Origin: Marinobacterium iners DSM 11526
GTDB taxonomy: Bacteria > Pseudomonadota > Gammaproteobacteria > Pseudomonadales > Balneatricaceae
Length of the DNA: 64,000 nucleotides
Direction: 5' to 3'
Assembly (NCBI RefSeq): GCF_900107855.1
Contig: NZ_FNRJ01000005.1
Coordinates: 180,662-244,661, forward strand
Under the pieces are notes generated by a model. It saw nothing but the letters and a program-made list of their open reading frames with translations. It searched no databases and was not told the DNA's origin. A program made the translations under genes and the position numbers. Shown one piece after another: positions 45,312 to 55,028 of this stretch (positions are counted from its first letter, which is position 1; every line of letters begins with the position of its first letter).

Positions 45312-47617
45312 TGCAGTATCTACGTGTTCAGGGATTGGTTCAGGGCGTTGGCTTTCGCCCACTGGTCTACCGGTTGGCGTGCGAGTTGGGTTTGCAGGGG
45401 CGGGTGTATAACACGCCGGCGGGCGTCTGTATTGAGCTGCAGGGTGATGCGGCAGCCCTGCGGCAGTTTGAGCCTCGGTTGCAGGACCGGTTACCGGTGA
45501 TTGCCCGGATTGATCGCATCGAGCGCGTCACAATGCCGGATGAGCCGAACCTTGTCGGGTTTTGTATTCAGCCTTCTCAAGATGAAATCCACGACAGCGG
45601 TGAGATACTGCCGGATCTTGCTCCCTGTGATGACTGTCTGGCTGAACTGTTCGACCCTCGTAACAGGCGCTGGCGCTATCCCTTTATCAACTGCACCCGG
45701 TGTGGCCCACGCTACAGCATTCTGAGGCGGTTGCCGTATGACCGTCACAATACCAGCATGGCGATGTTTCCTCCGTGCCCGTCGTGCCTGCATGAATATG
45801 ACAGCCCCGCCGATCGGCGCTTTCATGCCCAGCCCAATACCTGCAGTGATTGCGGCCCTTCGGTCTGGGTTGAGACGGTTGATGGAGTTCGGCTCGATGA
45901 GGCAGATCCCCTGGAGCAGGCACTGGATACCGTTCGGCGCGGTGAGATTCTGGCACTCAAGGGGGTGGGCGGATTTCATCTGATCTGTGATGCACGTAAC
46001 CCTGACGCCATTGCACGGTTGCGCCAGCGCAAACAGCGCCCGCACAAGCCTTTTGCCATCATGGCTGCAAACACGCAGTCGCTGGACCCTTTGGTGCAGC
46101 TGAGCGAGATCGCAACACGCTGGCTAGCGCATCCGGGTACGCCGATCGTGATAGCCCCCTGTGTCAGGCAAGGGATGTTGCCTGACACGGTGGCGCCGGG
46201 ACTGAATGGACTTGGCGTCATGTTGCCGCAAAGCCCGTTGCACTGGCTGTTGTTCCATGAGGCGGCAGGACGACCTGTCGGCACCGATTGGCTTGTTCAA
46301 TCGCAGTCCCTGTTGCTGGTCATGACCAGTGCCAACCTGAGCGGGGAGCCACTGATCCACACCAACGCAGATGCCCGAACGCAACTGCGGGACATTGCGG
46401 ATCGGCTACTGCTGCATGATCGCGACATCGTTCAGCCTCAGGACGACCCTGTGATCAGCGTACTGGCGGCCTCCGGGGCCTGGGGGCGCAGAGGCCGAGG
46501 CGTTTCGCCGCAGAGTATAAAACTGGCGGTTACCGGCCCACCCATGCTGGCACTGGGCGGCTACCTTAAAACTAGTCTCTGCCTCAGCCAGGGGCCGCGC
46601 GCCTGGCTGTCACCCCCGCTGGGTGATCTTGCCAGTGTCGAAAGCTGTCGCCGTTTGCAGTTACAGGTTGAGCAACTGCCGGCGCTGTATGGTGTAACCC
46701 CGGCACAGGTCAGTGTCGACCTGCAGCCGGACAGTTACGGCTATCGACTGGCACAGCAGTTTGCTGATGCACGGAACATCTCGCTGTCGCCGGTTCAGCA
46801 CCACCATGCCCATGTGGCTGCCGTGATGGCTGAACATCAACTGACCGGCCCCGTAATCGGACTGGCATTGGATGGTCTTGGACTGGGTGAAGCGGGTGAG
46901 CTGCGCGGTGGTGAGTTGCTGAAGGTGAACGCGAGCGGCCATGAGCGGCTGGGTGCATTGAAGCCGCTGCCATTGCCCGGTGGTGACCGTGCCGCACGGG
47001 AGCCCTGGCGATTGGCACTGGCCCTTCTGTTTCAGCTGGGGCGGGAGGACCTGATGGCCGAGCGTTTTGGCCACCAGCCTCTTTGGCAGGAGGTTGCACA
47101 GATGCTGCGTGCAGATATCAATTGCCCGCCCAGCAGCAGTCTTGGGCGACTGTTCGATGCAGTGGCGGGGTTGATGGCTGTTTGTGACGTACAGACCTTT
47201 GAGGCTCAGGCCGCCATGTTGCTGGAAGCACAGGTCAGACAGCTGCCTGAACCTGATGCTTCGCTCTGGCGTGTGAGTGATGGCAACTGTCTGGATCTGA
47301 CTCCTTTGCTGCAGCGTCTGCTTGAAATGGACAATGCCCCTGAAGGGGCGGAATGCTTTCATGCCAACCTGATCGCTGCGCTGGCTGCATGGGCCGGTAA
47401 AGCCGCGCATGAGCAGGGTATCAGCGATGTTATTCTCAGCGGTGGCTGCCTGCTGAACAGCTGGCTCCGAACCGGTCTGGTGGACGCGTTGCAGCGGCAG
47501 GGGCTGACGCCGCGCCTGCCGATAAATCTGCCGCCGGGAGATGCCGCGCTGTCACTGGGGCAGGTATGGGTGTCGATCATGCGTGCGAATGTTGAACGGG
47601 AAAGAGGGCAAGGCTGA
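45311..47617 (+). CDS. hypF: Carbamoyltransferase HypF
   Basis: Full-length HypF of 768 residues, which makes the thiocarbamate on HypE that becomes the CN ligands of the NiFe site. Domains in order: acylphosphatase (1-90, GLVQGVGFRPLVYRLA); four-CxxC zinc region (about 105-180, CDDCLAEL, CTRCGPRYS, CPSCLHEY, CSDCGP); YrdC-like (about 200-380, LALKGVGGFHLICDA); and Kae1-like carbamoyltransferase (about 400-760, HHHAHVAAVMAEH). The start is a GTG overlapping the hypB stop. Confidence 0.97.
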   Translation: MQYLRVQGLVQGVGFRPLVYRLACELGLQGRVYNTPAGVCIELQGDAAALRQFEPRLQDRLPVIARIDRIERVTMPDEPNLVGFCIQPSQDEIHDSGEILPDLAPCDDCLAELFDPRNRRWRYPFINCTRCGPRYSILRRLPYDRHNTSMAMFPPCPSCLHEYDSPADRRFHAQPNTCSDCGPSVWVETVDGVRLDEADPLEQALDTVRRGEILALKGVGGFHLICDARNPDAIARLRQRKQRPHKPFAIMAANTQSLDPLVQLSEIATRWLAHPGTPIVIAPCVRQGMLPDTVAPGLNGLGVMLPQSPLHWLLFHEAAGRPVGTDWLVQSQSLLLVMTSANLSGEPLIHTNADARTQLRDIADRLLLHDRDIVQPQDDPVISVLAASGAWGRRGRGVSPQSIKLAVTGPPMLALGGYLKTSLCLSQGPRAWLSPPLGDLASVESCRRLQLQVEQLPALYGVTPAQVSVDLQPDSYGYRLAQQFADARNISLSPVQHHHAHVAAVMAEHQLTGPVIGLALDGLGLGEAGELRGGELLKVNASGHERLGALKPLPLPGGDRAAREPWRLALALLFQLGREDLMAERFGHQPLWQEVAQMLRADINCPPSSSLGRLFDAVAGLMAVCDVQTFEAQAAMLLEAQVRQLPEPDASLWRVSDGNCLDLTPLLQRLLEMDNAPEGAECFHANLIAALAAWAGKAAHEQGISDVILSGGCLLNSWLRTGLVDALQRQGLTPRLPINLPPGDAALSLGQVWVSIMRANVERERGQG

Positions 47618-47841
47618 TGTGTTTGGCTGTACCGGTTGAAGTGGTGGCACTGACTGGCCCGGGGCGTGCGCTGGCCGATATGGGGGGCGTGCGCCGCGAG
47701 ATCGACGTGTCATTGCTGGATGGCCTTGAGGTGGGTGATTTCGTGATTCTGCATGTGGGCTTTGCGCTGCAGAAACTGGACCGGGTCGAGGCTGAAAAGA
47801 CTCTGGCAATACTGCAGCAGATGGCGGCGCAGCAACAATGA
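47617..47841 (+). CDS. hypC: Hydrogenase assembly chaperone HypC
   Basis: Small chaperone of 74 residues that with HypD builds and transfers the Fe(CN)2CO group. It begins MCLAVPVEVV; the N-terminal Cys2 is the conserved iron-binding residue. It overlaps hypF by one base and hypD by four. Confidence 0.95.
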   Translation: MCLAVPVEVVALTGPGRALADMGGVRREIDVSLLDGLEVGDFVILHVGFALQKLDRVEAEKTLAILQQMAAQQQ

Positions 47842-48968
47842 AGTACGTGGACGTATTTCGTGATGCCGAACTGGCCCACCAGTTGGCGCGGCATATCCAT
47901 CAGCAGGCTGATCCGGGGCGTCATTACCGATTGATGGAGTTCTGTGGCGGGCACACGCATGCGGTATTCCGTTACGGCCTGCCCGCGCTGCTGCCTGACA
48001 ATGTTGAACTGGTCCATGGCCCTGGCTGCCCGGTCTGTGTATTGCCGGTCGTGCGCCTGGAGCAGGCGCTTGAACTGTCCCGTCTGCCGGAGGTGATTCT
48101 GTGCAGCTACGGTGACATGTTGCGGGTACCCGCCGGCAAGGGGCAGAGTTTGCTCAAGGCGCGTGCCGACGGGGCTGATATACGCATGTTGTATTCACCG
48201 CTGGAGGCGCTGACGCTGGCGCAGCAGCACCCCGAGCGCCAGGTGGTGTTTTTTGCCATCGGCTTCGAGACCACAACACCGCCCACGGCGGTACTGATTC
48301 AGCGTGCCGATGAAATGGGCATCAGCAATCTTTCAGTGCTGTGCAACCATGTGCTGACTCCGGCGGCGATGCACGCCATTTTGACCCCGAGAGAGGGCGA
48401 GGCTACTGCCATCGATGGTTTTATCGGTCCGGCGCACGTGAGTACCGTGATCGGCAGTGAAGCCTACGCGCCTTTCCCGCGACAGTTTGGCAAACCGGTC
48501 GTGATTGCCGGATTTGAGCCACTGGACCTGCTACAGGCCATCAGTATGCTGGTTGGGCAGCTGAATCGTCATGAGGCCAGAGTTGAAAACCAGTTCAGCC
48601 GGGCCGTTACGCCTGACGGCAACCCAAAGGCCAGGGTACTGGTCGAGAGGATGTTTGAGCGCCGAAGCAGCTTTGAATGGCGCGGATTGGGTGAGGTGCC
48701 GGCAAGTGCACTGAAAATACGACCAGAATATGCCCGTTATGATGCCGAACAGCGTTTTGAACTGTCAGCGCCAAGGGCCAGAGAGCATCCAGCCTGCGAA
48801 TGCCCGGCTGTTCTGCGTGGACAGAAGCGGCCGGATCAGTGCCGACTGTTCGGTACGCCCTGTACACCGGATAATCCGCTGGGTGCCTGTATGGTGTCAT
48901 CGGAAGGGGCCTGTGCTGCCTGGTACCGTTACAACCGGGGGCGGATTGCGATGCAGGAGAGAGAATGA
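47838..48968 (+). CDS. hypD: Hydrogenase formation protein HypD
   Basis: 4Fe-4S scaffold protein of 376 residues. It has the conserved motifs MEFCGGHTHAVFRYG and GPGCPVCVLP, GFETTTPPTAV, and a C-terminal Cys set (CECPAVLRGQKRPDQC, CTPDNPLGACMVSSEGAC) for the cluster. It overlaps hypC and hypE by four bases each. Confidence 0.97.
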   Translation: MKYVDVFRDAELAHQLARHIHQQADPGRHYRLMEFCGGHTHAVFRYGLPALLPDNVELVHGPGCPVCVLPVVRLEQALELSRLPEVILCSYGDMLRVPAGKGQSLLKARADGADIRMLYSPLEALTLAQQHPERQVVFFAIGFETTTPPTAVLIQRADEMGISNLSVLCNHVLTPAAMHAILTPREGEATAIDGFIGPAHVSTVIGSEAYAPFPRQFGKPVVIAGFEPLDLLQAISMLVGQLNRHEARVENQFSRAVTPDGNPKARVLVERMFERRSSFEWRGLGEVPASALKIRPEYARYDAEQRFELSAPRAREHPACECPAVLRGQKRPDQCRLFGTPCTPDNPLGACMVSSEGACAAWYRYNRGRIAMQERE

Positions 48969-49990
48969 GTCGACTGGATTTGACCAACGGCAAGGTCGAG
49001 ATGGCACATGGAGGCGGAGGCCGGGCCATGGCACAGCTGATCAGTCAGCTGTTTGCACGGGCGTTTGACAATGAGTGGCTGGCGCAGGGCAATGATCAGG
49101 CTCAGCTGAGCTTGCCGGCCGGGCGACTTGCCTTCGCCAGTGACAGCCATGTGGTGTCGCCGCTGTTTTTCCCTGGTGGTGATATTGGCTCGCTCGCAGT
49201 ACATGGCACCCTCAATGATCTGGCCATGTGCGGTGCCCGACCACATGCACTGTCGGTGGGCTTTATTCTGGAAGAGGGCTTTGCTCTGGCCGAACTGGCC
49301 CGCATTGTGGAATCGATGGCGCAGGCCAGCCGCGAGGCGAACGTACCAATCGTGACTGGTGACACCAAGGTGGTCGAACGCGGCAAGGGCGACGGCGTGT
49401 TCATCAACACCAGCGGTGTCGGCATTGTGCCTGAGGGGCTTGATCTGTCAGGTGACCGGGCACGTCCCGGCGACTGTATCCTGCTGTCGGGCAGTGTGGG
49501 CGATCATGGTGCCTGTATTCTGACCCAGCGTGAGTCGTTGGGCTTTGCGGCGGATATTCGTTCCGACAGTTGCGCACTGCACCGGCTGACACAAGCCATG
49601 GTCGCGCAGGTACCACAACTGCGCTGCATGCGTGATCCCACTCGCGGTGGGCTGGCCAATACACTGAACGAGCTGGCACAGCAGTCCGGCGTCGGAATGC
49701 AGCTGGAAGAGGCCGCCATACCGGTGATCCAGCCGGTACAGGCGGTGTGTGAACTGCTTGGGCTGGACCCGCTCTACCTCGCCAACGAGGGCAAGTTGAT
49801 TGCGATCTGTCCGCCTGAACAGGCTCCCATGCTGCTGGATCTAATGCGCGCCCGTCCAGAGGGGCAGGCCGCAGCCATTATCGGCACTGTCACTGCTGAC
49901 CCGCAGCAGTTTGTACAGTTGCGCACCCGCTTTGGCGGCAACCGCCTGCTGGATTGGTTGAACAGTGAACCGCTGCCACGGATCTGCTGA
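48965..49990 (+). CDS. hypE: Hydrogenase expression/formation protein HypE
   Basis: ATP-dependent dehydratase of 341 residues that turns its own C-terminal thiocarbamate into thiocyanate. The conserved MAHGGGGRAMAQL start region and AIIGTV segment are present. The chain ends in the diagnostic PRIC, whose Cys carries the CN precursor. It is the last gene of hypABFCDE. No hydrogenase structural gene is in the window. Confidence 0.97.
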   Translation: MSRLDLTNGKVEMAHGGGGRAMAQLISQLFARAFDNEWLAQGNDQAQLSLPAGRLAFASDSHVVSPLFFPGGDIGSLAVHGTLNDLAMCGARPHALSVGFILEEGFALAELARIVESMAQASREANVPIVTGDTKVVERGKGDGVFINTSGVGIVPEGLDLSGDRARPGDCILLSGSVGDHGACILTQRESLGFAADIRSDSCALHRLTQAMVAQVPQLRCMRDPTRGGLANTLNELAQQSGVGMQLEEAAIPVIQPVQAVCELLGLDPLYLANEGKLIAICPPEQAPMLLDLMRARPEGQAAAIIGTVTADPQQFVQLRTRFGGNRLLDWLNSEPLPRIC

Positions 49991-50029
49991 GCGGCAGGGG
50001 GCGCAAGAGAGTTAAGGCGGACGGTTGCA

Positions 50030-51895
50030 TCAAGCTGCTTGGGCAGCCGCAGCCATGGAATGCAGATCGTCTGCCCCTTTCAGTTCGCCGGGCAGACTGT
50101 CGAGGTTCAGGCTGTCCTGGATCACCTGGCCCTGCCAGAACCGCTCGATTTTCTCCCGCTCTGCAGTCGTCGTAAAGTGCTGGATGAATCGATTGACCTC
50201 GCTGAGAAGTGTTGCATTGTCCGCATCCGCTGACACGGCCATCGAGTAAAAATAGGACTGATCTGCCAGGTTCCCCGGCAATGTTTCAATCTTGCCAAAC
50301 CAGGGGCTGTCAGGGTTGTTGCAGGCCCAGTGGTAGATCGGCAGGTCGACAATAAATGCATCAACCACTCCCCTGGCAAGACAGTCATGGATGCGGCTTT
50401 GGTCTGAGTAGGCAAGAAGGTTCGACAGCCTGATTCGGCTGTCGGTATCCGTACCGATGCCAAGGCTGTCCAGTACGGCAAAAGCGGCGGGGTCATTGAT
50501 AATACCCAGTGCCTTTCCTTCCAGGTCGGCATGGGACCGAATGCTGCTGTCACCCACACGGCGGGCCAAAACGCAGTGTAAATAGGTGTAGGGATCTGAG
50601 TAGGCAACGTGTGTATAGCCTTCATCCGGTGGCAGTGCGCTGATAACGATATCGGCTGGCATCCCGCCGGGTTGTTCGCTGCTGAACAGGCGCTCAGTAC
50701 ACAAATCCCATGGGGTCTCGACGAACTCGCACCTAACCCCAAGGTGTTCAGCCAATGCATGGGCATAGCTGATATCAAGGCCCTGCAAAGGCTCTCCCGG
50801 TTTGCGCCGGAATGACAGTCCGACAAACTGTGGTTCCACCGCCACACGCAAAATACCTCGCTGCTGAATCTGACTTAGCCGGTCTTTGTGTGAGGTGAAT
50901 CCCAGTTGAGCGCGCAGTCGCTCCAGCGGTGTTTCGGCGGCGCTCAGGCTCTCAAGCCCGGAGGGCAGTACTTCAAGTGCCTGACTGATCTGCGTTGAAA
51001 GCGAGGAGATCCAAAGCTGTTTGTCCTCAATGCGTCCCATGGAGTCTTTAAGCAGATGCAGGGTCTCGAACAGGATATCCGTATTCTGGCGTACCTGGCC
51101 GATGTCCTCGTTGATGTGGTCAAACAGATTACCCAGACGCTCTTGAGAGAAGCGGACCGCCTGGTCTGATGATTCAAGCTTGCTCATCGTGTGATGACGC
51201 AGCTCGGTCAGGTCCTCTTCAATCGCTGCAAAATCAAGCTGTTCACGGGCTTCGTTGACATGCTTGACAGTGACTTCGGCCAGATTGCGTACTTCGTTGG
51301 CAACGACAGCAAAACCGCGACCATGCTCACCGGCTCTGGCGGCTTCTATGGCCGCGTTCAGGGCCAGCAGGTTAATCTGCGCACCAATACGAATGATGTT
51401 TTCAAGTACTGAATGGGCGCCGTTCGCCTTGTCTTCCAGTTTGGCTGAGATGCCCTCCATGGCTTTTATCACCGCTTTACTGGTATCACTGACGGTGTCG
51501 CCCAGCGTCTGTTGCAGTTGCCCGACTTCGTCCCGTGACTGTCCGACCTTGTCGGCAGCGGCATTCAGCTCGCTTTCCAGCAGCGAAGAGCGCTGCTCCA
51601 TTTGCTCAATCAGACCTTCCTGCTGAACCAGTGTACGGCGAGTGTGACCGGCAAACAGCCCGCAGCGTTGCAGCAGACTACTGATTGCGTGCAGCATGCT
51701 CCGAACTCCCTGGGTGGAGTTGACGCTATGCCGCTCTCTGAGCTGAAGCTGCAGCTGTTCAAGCTGCTGTCTTAAAGCATCGTCTGGCACTTGTTTGCGG
51801 GTCAGTTCAGAGCTTTCCAGGTGCGTGAGACATTCAAGCAGTCTGCTCTGTTGTGTTTCGGCTTTACTGCGGCGTCGAAATAGCATGGGTATCAC
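50030..51895 (-). CDS. Soluble chemoreceptor fused to a C-terminal solute-binding (SBP_bac_3) domain
   Basis: Protein of 621 residues with two parts in an unusual order. Residues 40-320 are helical and contain the chemoreceptor signalling tip ([18 protein letters not shown], residues 181-198, then ANEVRNLAE). Residues 343-595 form a family-3 periplasmic-binding-protein-like domain ([45 protein letters not shown]). I see no signal peptide and no transmembrane helix, so both parts should be cytoplasmic. I infer a receptor that senses an internal solute, perhaps an amino acid, and signals to CheA. It lies 185 bases downstream of a diguanylate cyclase gene on the same strand. Confidence 0.88.
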   Translation of the reverse strand: MIPMLFRRRSKAETQQSRLLECLTHLESSELTRKQVPDDALRQQLEQLQLQLRERHSVNSTQGVRSMLHAISSLLQRCGLFAGHTRRTLVQQEGLIEQMEQRSSLLESELNAAADKVGQSRDEVGQLQQTLGDTVSDTSKAVIKAMEGISAKLEDKANGAHSVLENIIRIGAQINLLALNAAIEAARAGEHGRGFAVVANEVRNLAEVTVKHVNEAREQLDFAAIEEDLTELRHHTMSKLESSDQAVRFSQERLGNLFDHINEDIGQVRQNTDILFETLHLLKDSMGRIEDKQLWISSLSTQISQALEVLPSGLESLSAAETPLERLRAQLGFTSHKDRLSQIQQRGILRVAVEPQFVGLSFRRKPGEPLQGLDISYAHALAEHLGVRCEFVETPWDLCTERLFSSEQPGGMPADIVISALPPDEGYTHVAYSDPYTYLHCVLARRVGDSSIRSHADLEGKALGIINDPAAFAVLDSLGIGTDTDSRIRLSNLLAYSDQSRIHDCLARGVVDAFIVDLPIYHWACNNPDSPWFGKIETLPGNLADQSYFYSMAVSADADNATLLSEVNRFIQHFTTTAEREKIERFWQGQVIQDSLNLDSLPGELKGADDLHSMAAAAQAA

Positions 51896-52080
51896 TCCAG
51901 ATCTGTTCTACCAGCAGTAAAGCAATTTTCGTTCCAGTAAATCAGATCAGCTATTGGGCAGTGGAGTGCACGCCAAGGGCGGGCAAGGGACGTGGGTTCC
52001 CAGAGGTGCACTGCTTGAGTGCGCAGGATCTTATATGTGCCCCATTCAGGTGTAACCGAACAGGGGCTGTATAATCGTTT

Positions 52081-53928
52081 TCAGTCGAGAGAGGTAGTCT
52101 TGACGTAGCAGTTGCGCCCCTGCCTTTTGGCGGCATACATCGCTTCATCCGCCATGCGGGTCAGGGTTTGTGTGTCACAGCCATCGTCCGGGAAATAGGC
52201 GATACCGATGGAGGCGCCGATATTGATACTGTGTTCGGCTATATGGAAGGGCTCCAGCAGGTGCGCAATCAATTTGGCCGCGATGACATCGGCTTCCTCC
52301 GGCTTTTGCAGGTTCCCGGTCAATACCAGAAACTCATCGCCACCAAGGCGGCCCATGCTGTCTTCTTCACGCAATGAATGCTGTAGCCGTTTGGAAACTA
52401 TTTTCAGCAGCTGATCACCAACAGCGTGACCAAAGTTGTCATTCACCGGTTTGAAGTTGTCCAGGTCGATAAACAGAAGTGCGCAACGCTGTTGTTGCTG
52501 TGCCGCCTGCTGCAATTGCTGCTCGATCTGTCGGTTCAGGCTGGCGCGATTGGGCAGTCCGGTGAGTGAATCCAAGCTGGCCAGGCGTTGCATCCTGCGC
52601 TCATTTTCCTTGGCATCGGTGATGTCATTGAAAATATGGATCAGGTGGTTGATGCGCCCCTGATCATCCCGCACGCCACTGATGGTTTGCAGTGTTGGAA
52701 TGATATGTCCGTCTGCATGACGATAGTTGATCTCACCCTGCCAGGCATCATCACGGTTCAGGGTGTGCAGGATCAGCTCAATCTGATCACCTTGACGACT
52801 GGACTGATCGAACAACTGATCAAGCCCGATGCCAAGCAGTTGTTCGGATGAGTAACCTGTGACTTCACTGCTGGTGCGGTTGCTGCGCTGAATTTTGAGA
52901 CCGGGATCAGTGACGATGATTGCCTCCTGGGCGTGCTCAAACACATTGGCAGACAGGCGCAACTCAGCAGAGGACTCTTCAAGCCTCTGAGTTTGCTGAG
53001 TAATACGTGCTACCAGCGGAGACAGGGCTCTGCGCGTCAGGAACAGGCCCAGCAGCATCATGGCGAGTATCACACCAGAGATGGTCAGCAGCTGCTGATT
53101 GGCTTTGGCATACAGGTCAGATCGAGGCAGTCGTACCGCCAGAACCCAGCTGTCCAGTGCCAGAGGTGTCAGCAACAGGCGGTTTTTGCCATCGTCTGCA
53201 TGAATCAGAGTGCGGGGTGTGAGCGCGGCAAGGTAGGGCTGATGTTGCTGCAGGAGACGGACAAACTCCCCTGTACTGTCCAGCGATGCCAACACCGTGC
53301 CAGAGGGCGAAACCTGTACCAGCGTCAGGCGTGCCTGAGTACTGAAGCCACTGTCTGATGTAAGCAGCGCCTTTAGCCGTTCTGAGCTGAACAGCAGGGT
53401 ATCGATACCAACACGACGACCATTATCATCCGTGATTGCACCCACCGCCCGAATCACAAAACCGGTCGAGGTTGGTAATGGCATGAGGCTCACGCCGGTG
53501 GTGTCGATATGTTCAAGTTCAAGGCCCGGGTTATGTCCCAGGCTGACAACCGGTTTTAGATCGGGGCCGCTGCGACGCATGAACAGCAGTTCAGGCAGCT
53601 TGCTCATGGGGTCTTTGAGGCGGGGCCGAGTAAAAGCCACAAGCTCATCAAACCCCAACTCTCCGGCTTCATACGCTTCGAGTCGGCGCCTAATCTCGGT
53701 ACGGCTTGTGAATTGGCGCGCAATATCCTGATAGCCGGCCAACAGGCTGTTGATTGCCGCGGCACGGGCTTCCAAGCTATCCAGTGCTGAGTTTTCAACA
53801 TGCTCACGGGCGGAAAAAAACATGGGCAGGGCACTGCTTAGACCGACCAGAGTACCTGTCACTAGAATGCCAACCAGCGAAATGGACAGGATCAGCTGAC
53901 GACAACGGTCAATCTGGCACTCCCTCAA
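52081..53928 (-). CDS. Membrane diguanylate cyclase with extracytoplasmic sensor, PAS and GGDEF domains
   Basis: Signalling enzyme of 615 residues that makes cyclic di-GMP. A first membrane segment (about 12-36) and a second one (about 280-300) bracket a 240-residue periplasmic region of the double-CACHE type. A PAS domain follows (about 320-440, SANVFEHAQEAIIVTDPGLK), then a GGDEF domain (about 450-610). The active-site motif GRLGGDEF is intact, and a product-inhibition site RxxD (REED) lies five residues before GGDEF. No EAL domain is present. Confidence 0.94.
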   Translation of the reverse strand: MRECQIDRCRQLILSISLVGILVTGTLVGLSSALPMFFSAREHVENSALDSLEARAAAINSLLAGYQDIARQFTSRTEIRRRLEAYEAGELGFDELVAFTRPRLKDPMSKLPELLFMRRSGPDLKPVVSLGHNPGLELEHIDTTGVSLMPLPTSTGFVIRAVGAITDDNGRRVGIDTLLFSSERLKALLTSDSGFSTQARLTLVQVSPSGTVLASLDSTGEFVRLLQQHQPYLAALTPRTLIHADDGKNRLLLTPLALDSWVLAVRLPRSDLYAKANQQLLTISGVILAMMLLGLFLTRRALSPLVARITQQTQRLEESSAELRLSANVFEHAQEAIIVTDPGLKIQRSNRTSSEVTGYSSEQLLGIGLDQLFDQSSRQGDQIELILHTLNRDDAWQGEINYRHADGHIIPTLQTISGVRDDQGRINHLIHIFNDITDAKENERRMQRLASLDSLTGLPNRASLNRQIEQQLQQAAQQQQRCALLFIDLDNFKPVNDNFGHAVGDQLLKIVSKRLQHSLREEDSMGRLGGDEFLVLTGNLQKPEEADVIAAKLIAHLLEPFHIAEHSINIGASIGIAYFPDDGCDTQTLTRMADEAMYAAKRQGRNCYVKTTSLD

Positions 53929-54071
53929 CCCAATGCTCCTTCAATACCCACCCGTTAAAGATGGTCGAGAATTATACACGTCGAAGGTTATATCTGTACC
54001 TGTATATAGACAGGTAGTCTAAGGATATAAAAGCAATGGATGCCTGCCTTACCTGTTACCTGCTGTTTTGC

Positions 54072-54764
54072 CTAACGGAGGAAGTTTTCACACAAAGCCC
54101 ATGCACGATCAGCACTCTGGGGATTATAGAGCACACCAGCCTTGGGATTGTCAGCATCCGGCAGCATGAATGAGTGATAAGTACCACCAAGCGAAACCAG
54201 TGTCATGTCCAGTGCCCGGTCATCAAAAAACTGAATGGCTGAAGTCACCTCATCAGATGAAACCATTGGGTCCCGACTCCCGTTCAGTATCAGGAAGCGA
54301 GTATTTTGGGCTGCATGGCCGGTTATGGATGGCAGCTTCAGTAACCCGTGAAAACTCACGGCGGTGTCAACGTCATGCTCCTGCAGGCCGGCGTGCAGGG
54401 CACACAGTCCGCCAAGACAAAAACCTATTGCAGACATGGGCTGGTTCACTGCTGGTATTGCCCGCTTGACTGAAACAATCAATGCGCTTACGTGAGCCTG
54501 AAGTACGGCCAGGTCCTGAAGGTAGGGCGATATGGCGCGTTGTTTCTTCTCAAAGGTTGATAAGTCGGCACTTTCCCCGAAGAAATCGACAAGTATTGCG
54601 CTATGTCCGGCTCTGTTAAGTCTTTCGGCCACGTCGCGTTCGAAGTCTGTAATCCCTGCCCAGGTGGAGAAAACCAGTATCTGTCTGCCGTGTGAGGTCT
54701 CCTTCATCGGGTATAGCTCATGCCTGTGTGATGCTTCACCCAAACTCACCGAAATCGTGTTCAT
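54072..54764 (-). CDS. Dienelactone hydrolase family protein
   Basis: Alpha/beta-hydrolase of 230 residues from the ATG at 54764 (MNTISVSLGEASHRHELYP). The nucleophile is a cysteine in GFCLGG, as in dienelactone hydrolases. The acid and base are likely the Asp in NGSRDPMV and the His in GGTYHSFML. True dienelactone hydrolases open 4-carboxymethylenebutenolide in chlorocatechol pathways, but many family members have other or unknown substrates. It is divergent from the aromatic operon starting at 55029, with a 264-base AT-rich gap. A further in-frame ATG lies 21 bases upstream. Confidence 0.85.
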   Translation of the reverse strand: MNTISVSLGEASHRHELYPMKETSHGRQILVFSTWAGITDFERDVAERLNRAGHSAILVDFFGESADLSTFEKKQRAISPYLQDLAVLQAHVSALIVSVKRAIPAVNQPMSAIGFCLGGLCALHAGLQEHDVDTAVSFHGLLKLPSITGHAAQNTRFLILNGSRDPMVSSDEVTSAIQFFDDRALDMTLVSLGGTYHSFMLPDADNPKAGVLYNPQSADRAWALCENFLR

Positions 54765-54974
54765 GTCACTACCTCTGCAATACATACATATGTGTATCTT
54801 ATTTTATTGTTGGTATCACAGTCTTGTAAAATGGTTTTTGTTTTTAAAGAACATACCATTCTGTTAATGCAACAGTTTTTATGTGTTTATAAACAACTGG
54901 TTATATTTTTTTGATCATTTTTTACCTTGTTTATGAATGTTTTTCAGTGTTGAGAATCACTCGATCTGTTGACG

Positions 54975-55010
54975 GTTGTGTACGTACTCACTAGTATCTG
55001 AATACACAAC
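54975..55010. promoter_or_regulatory. Inverted repeat upstream of the aromatic operon
   Basis: The 8-base arms gttgtgta (54975-54982) and tacacaac (55003-55010) are perfect complements 20 bases apart, ending 18 bases before the first start codon. The spacing and position suit an operator. The gap 54786-54974 is strongly AT-rich and also holds a 12-base palindrome tgtttataaaca at 54884-54895. Confidence 0.45.
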
Positions 55011-55028
55011 TGTATGTTCGGAGGTGTG

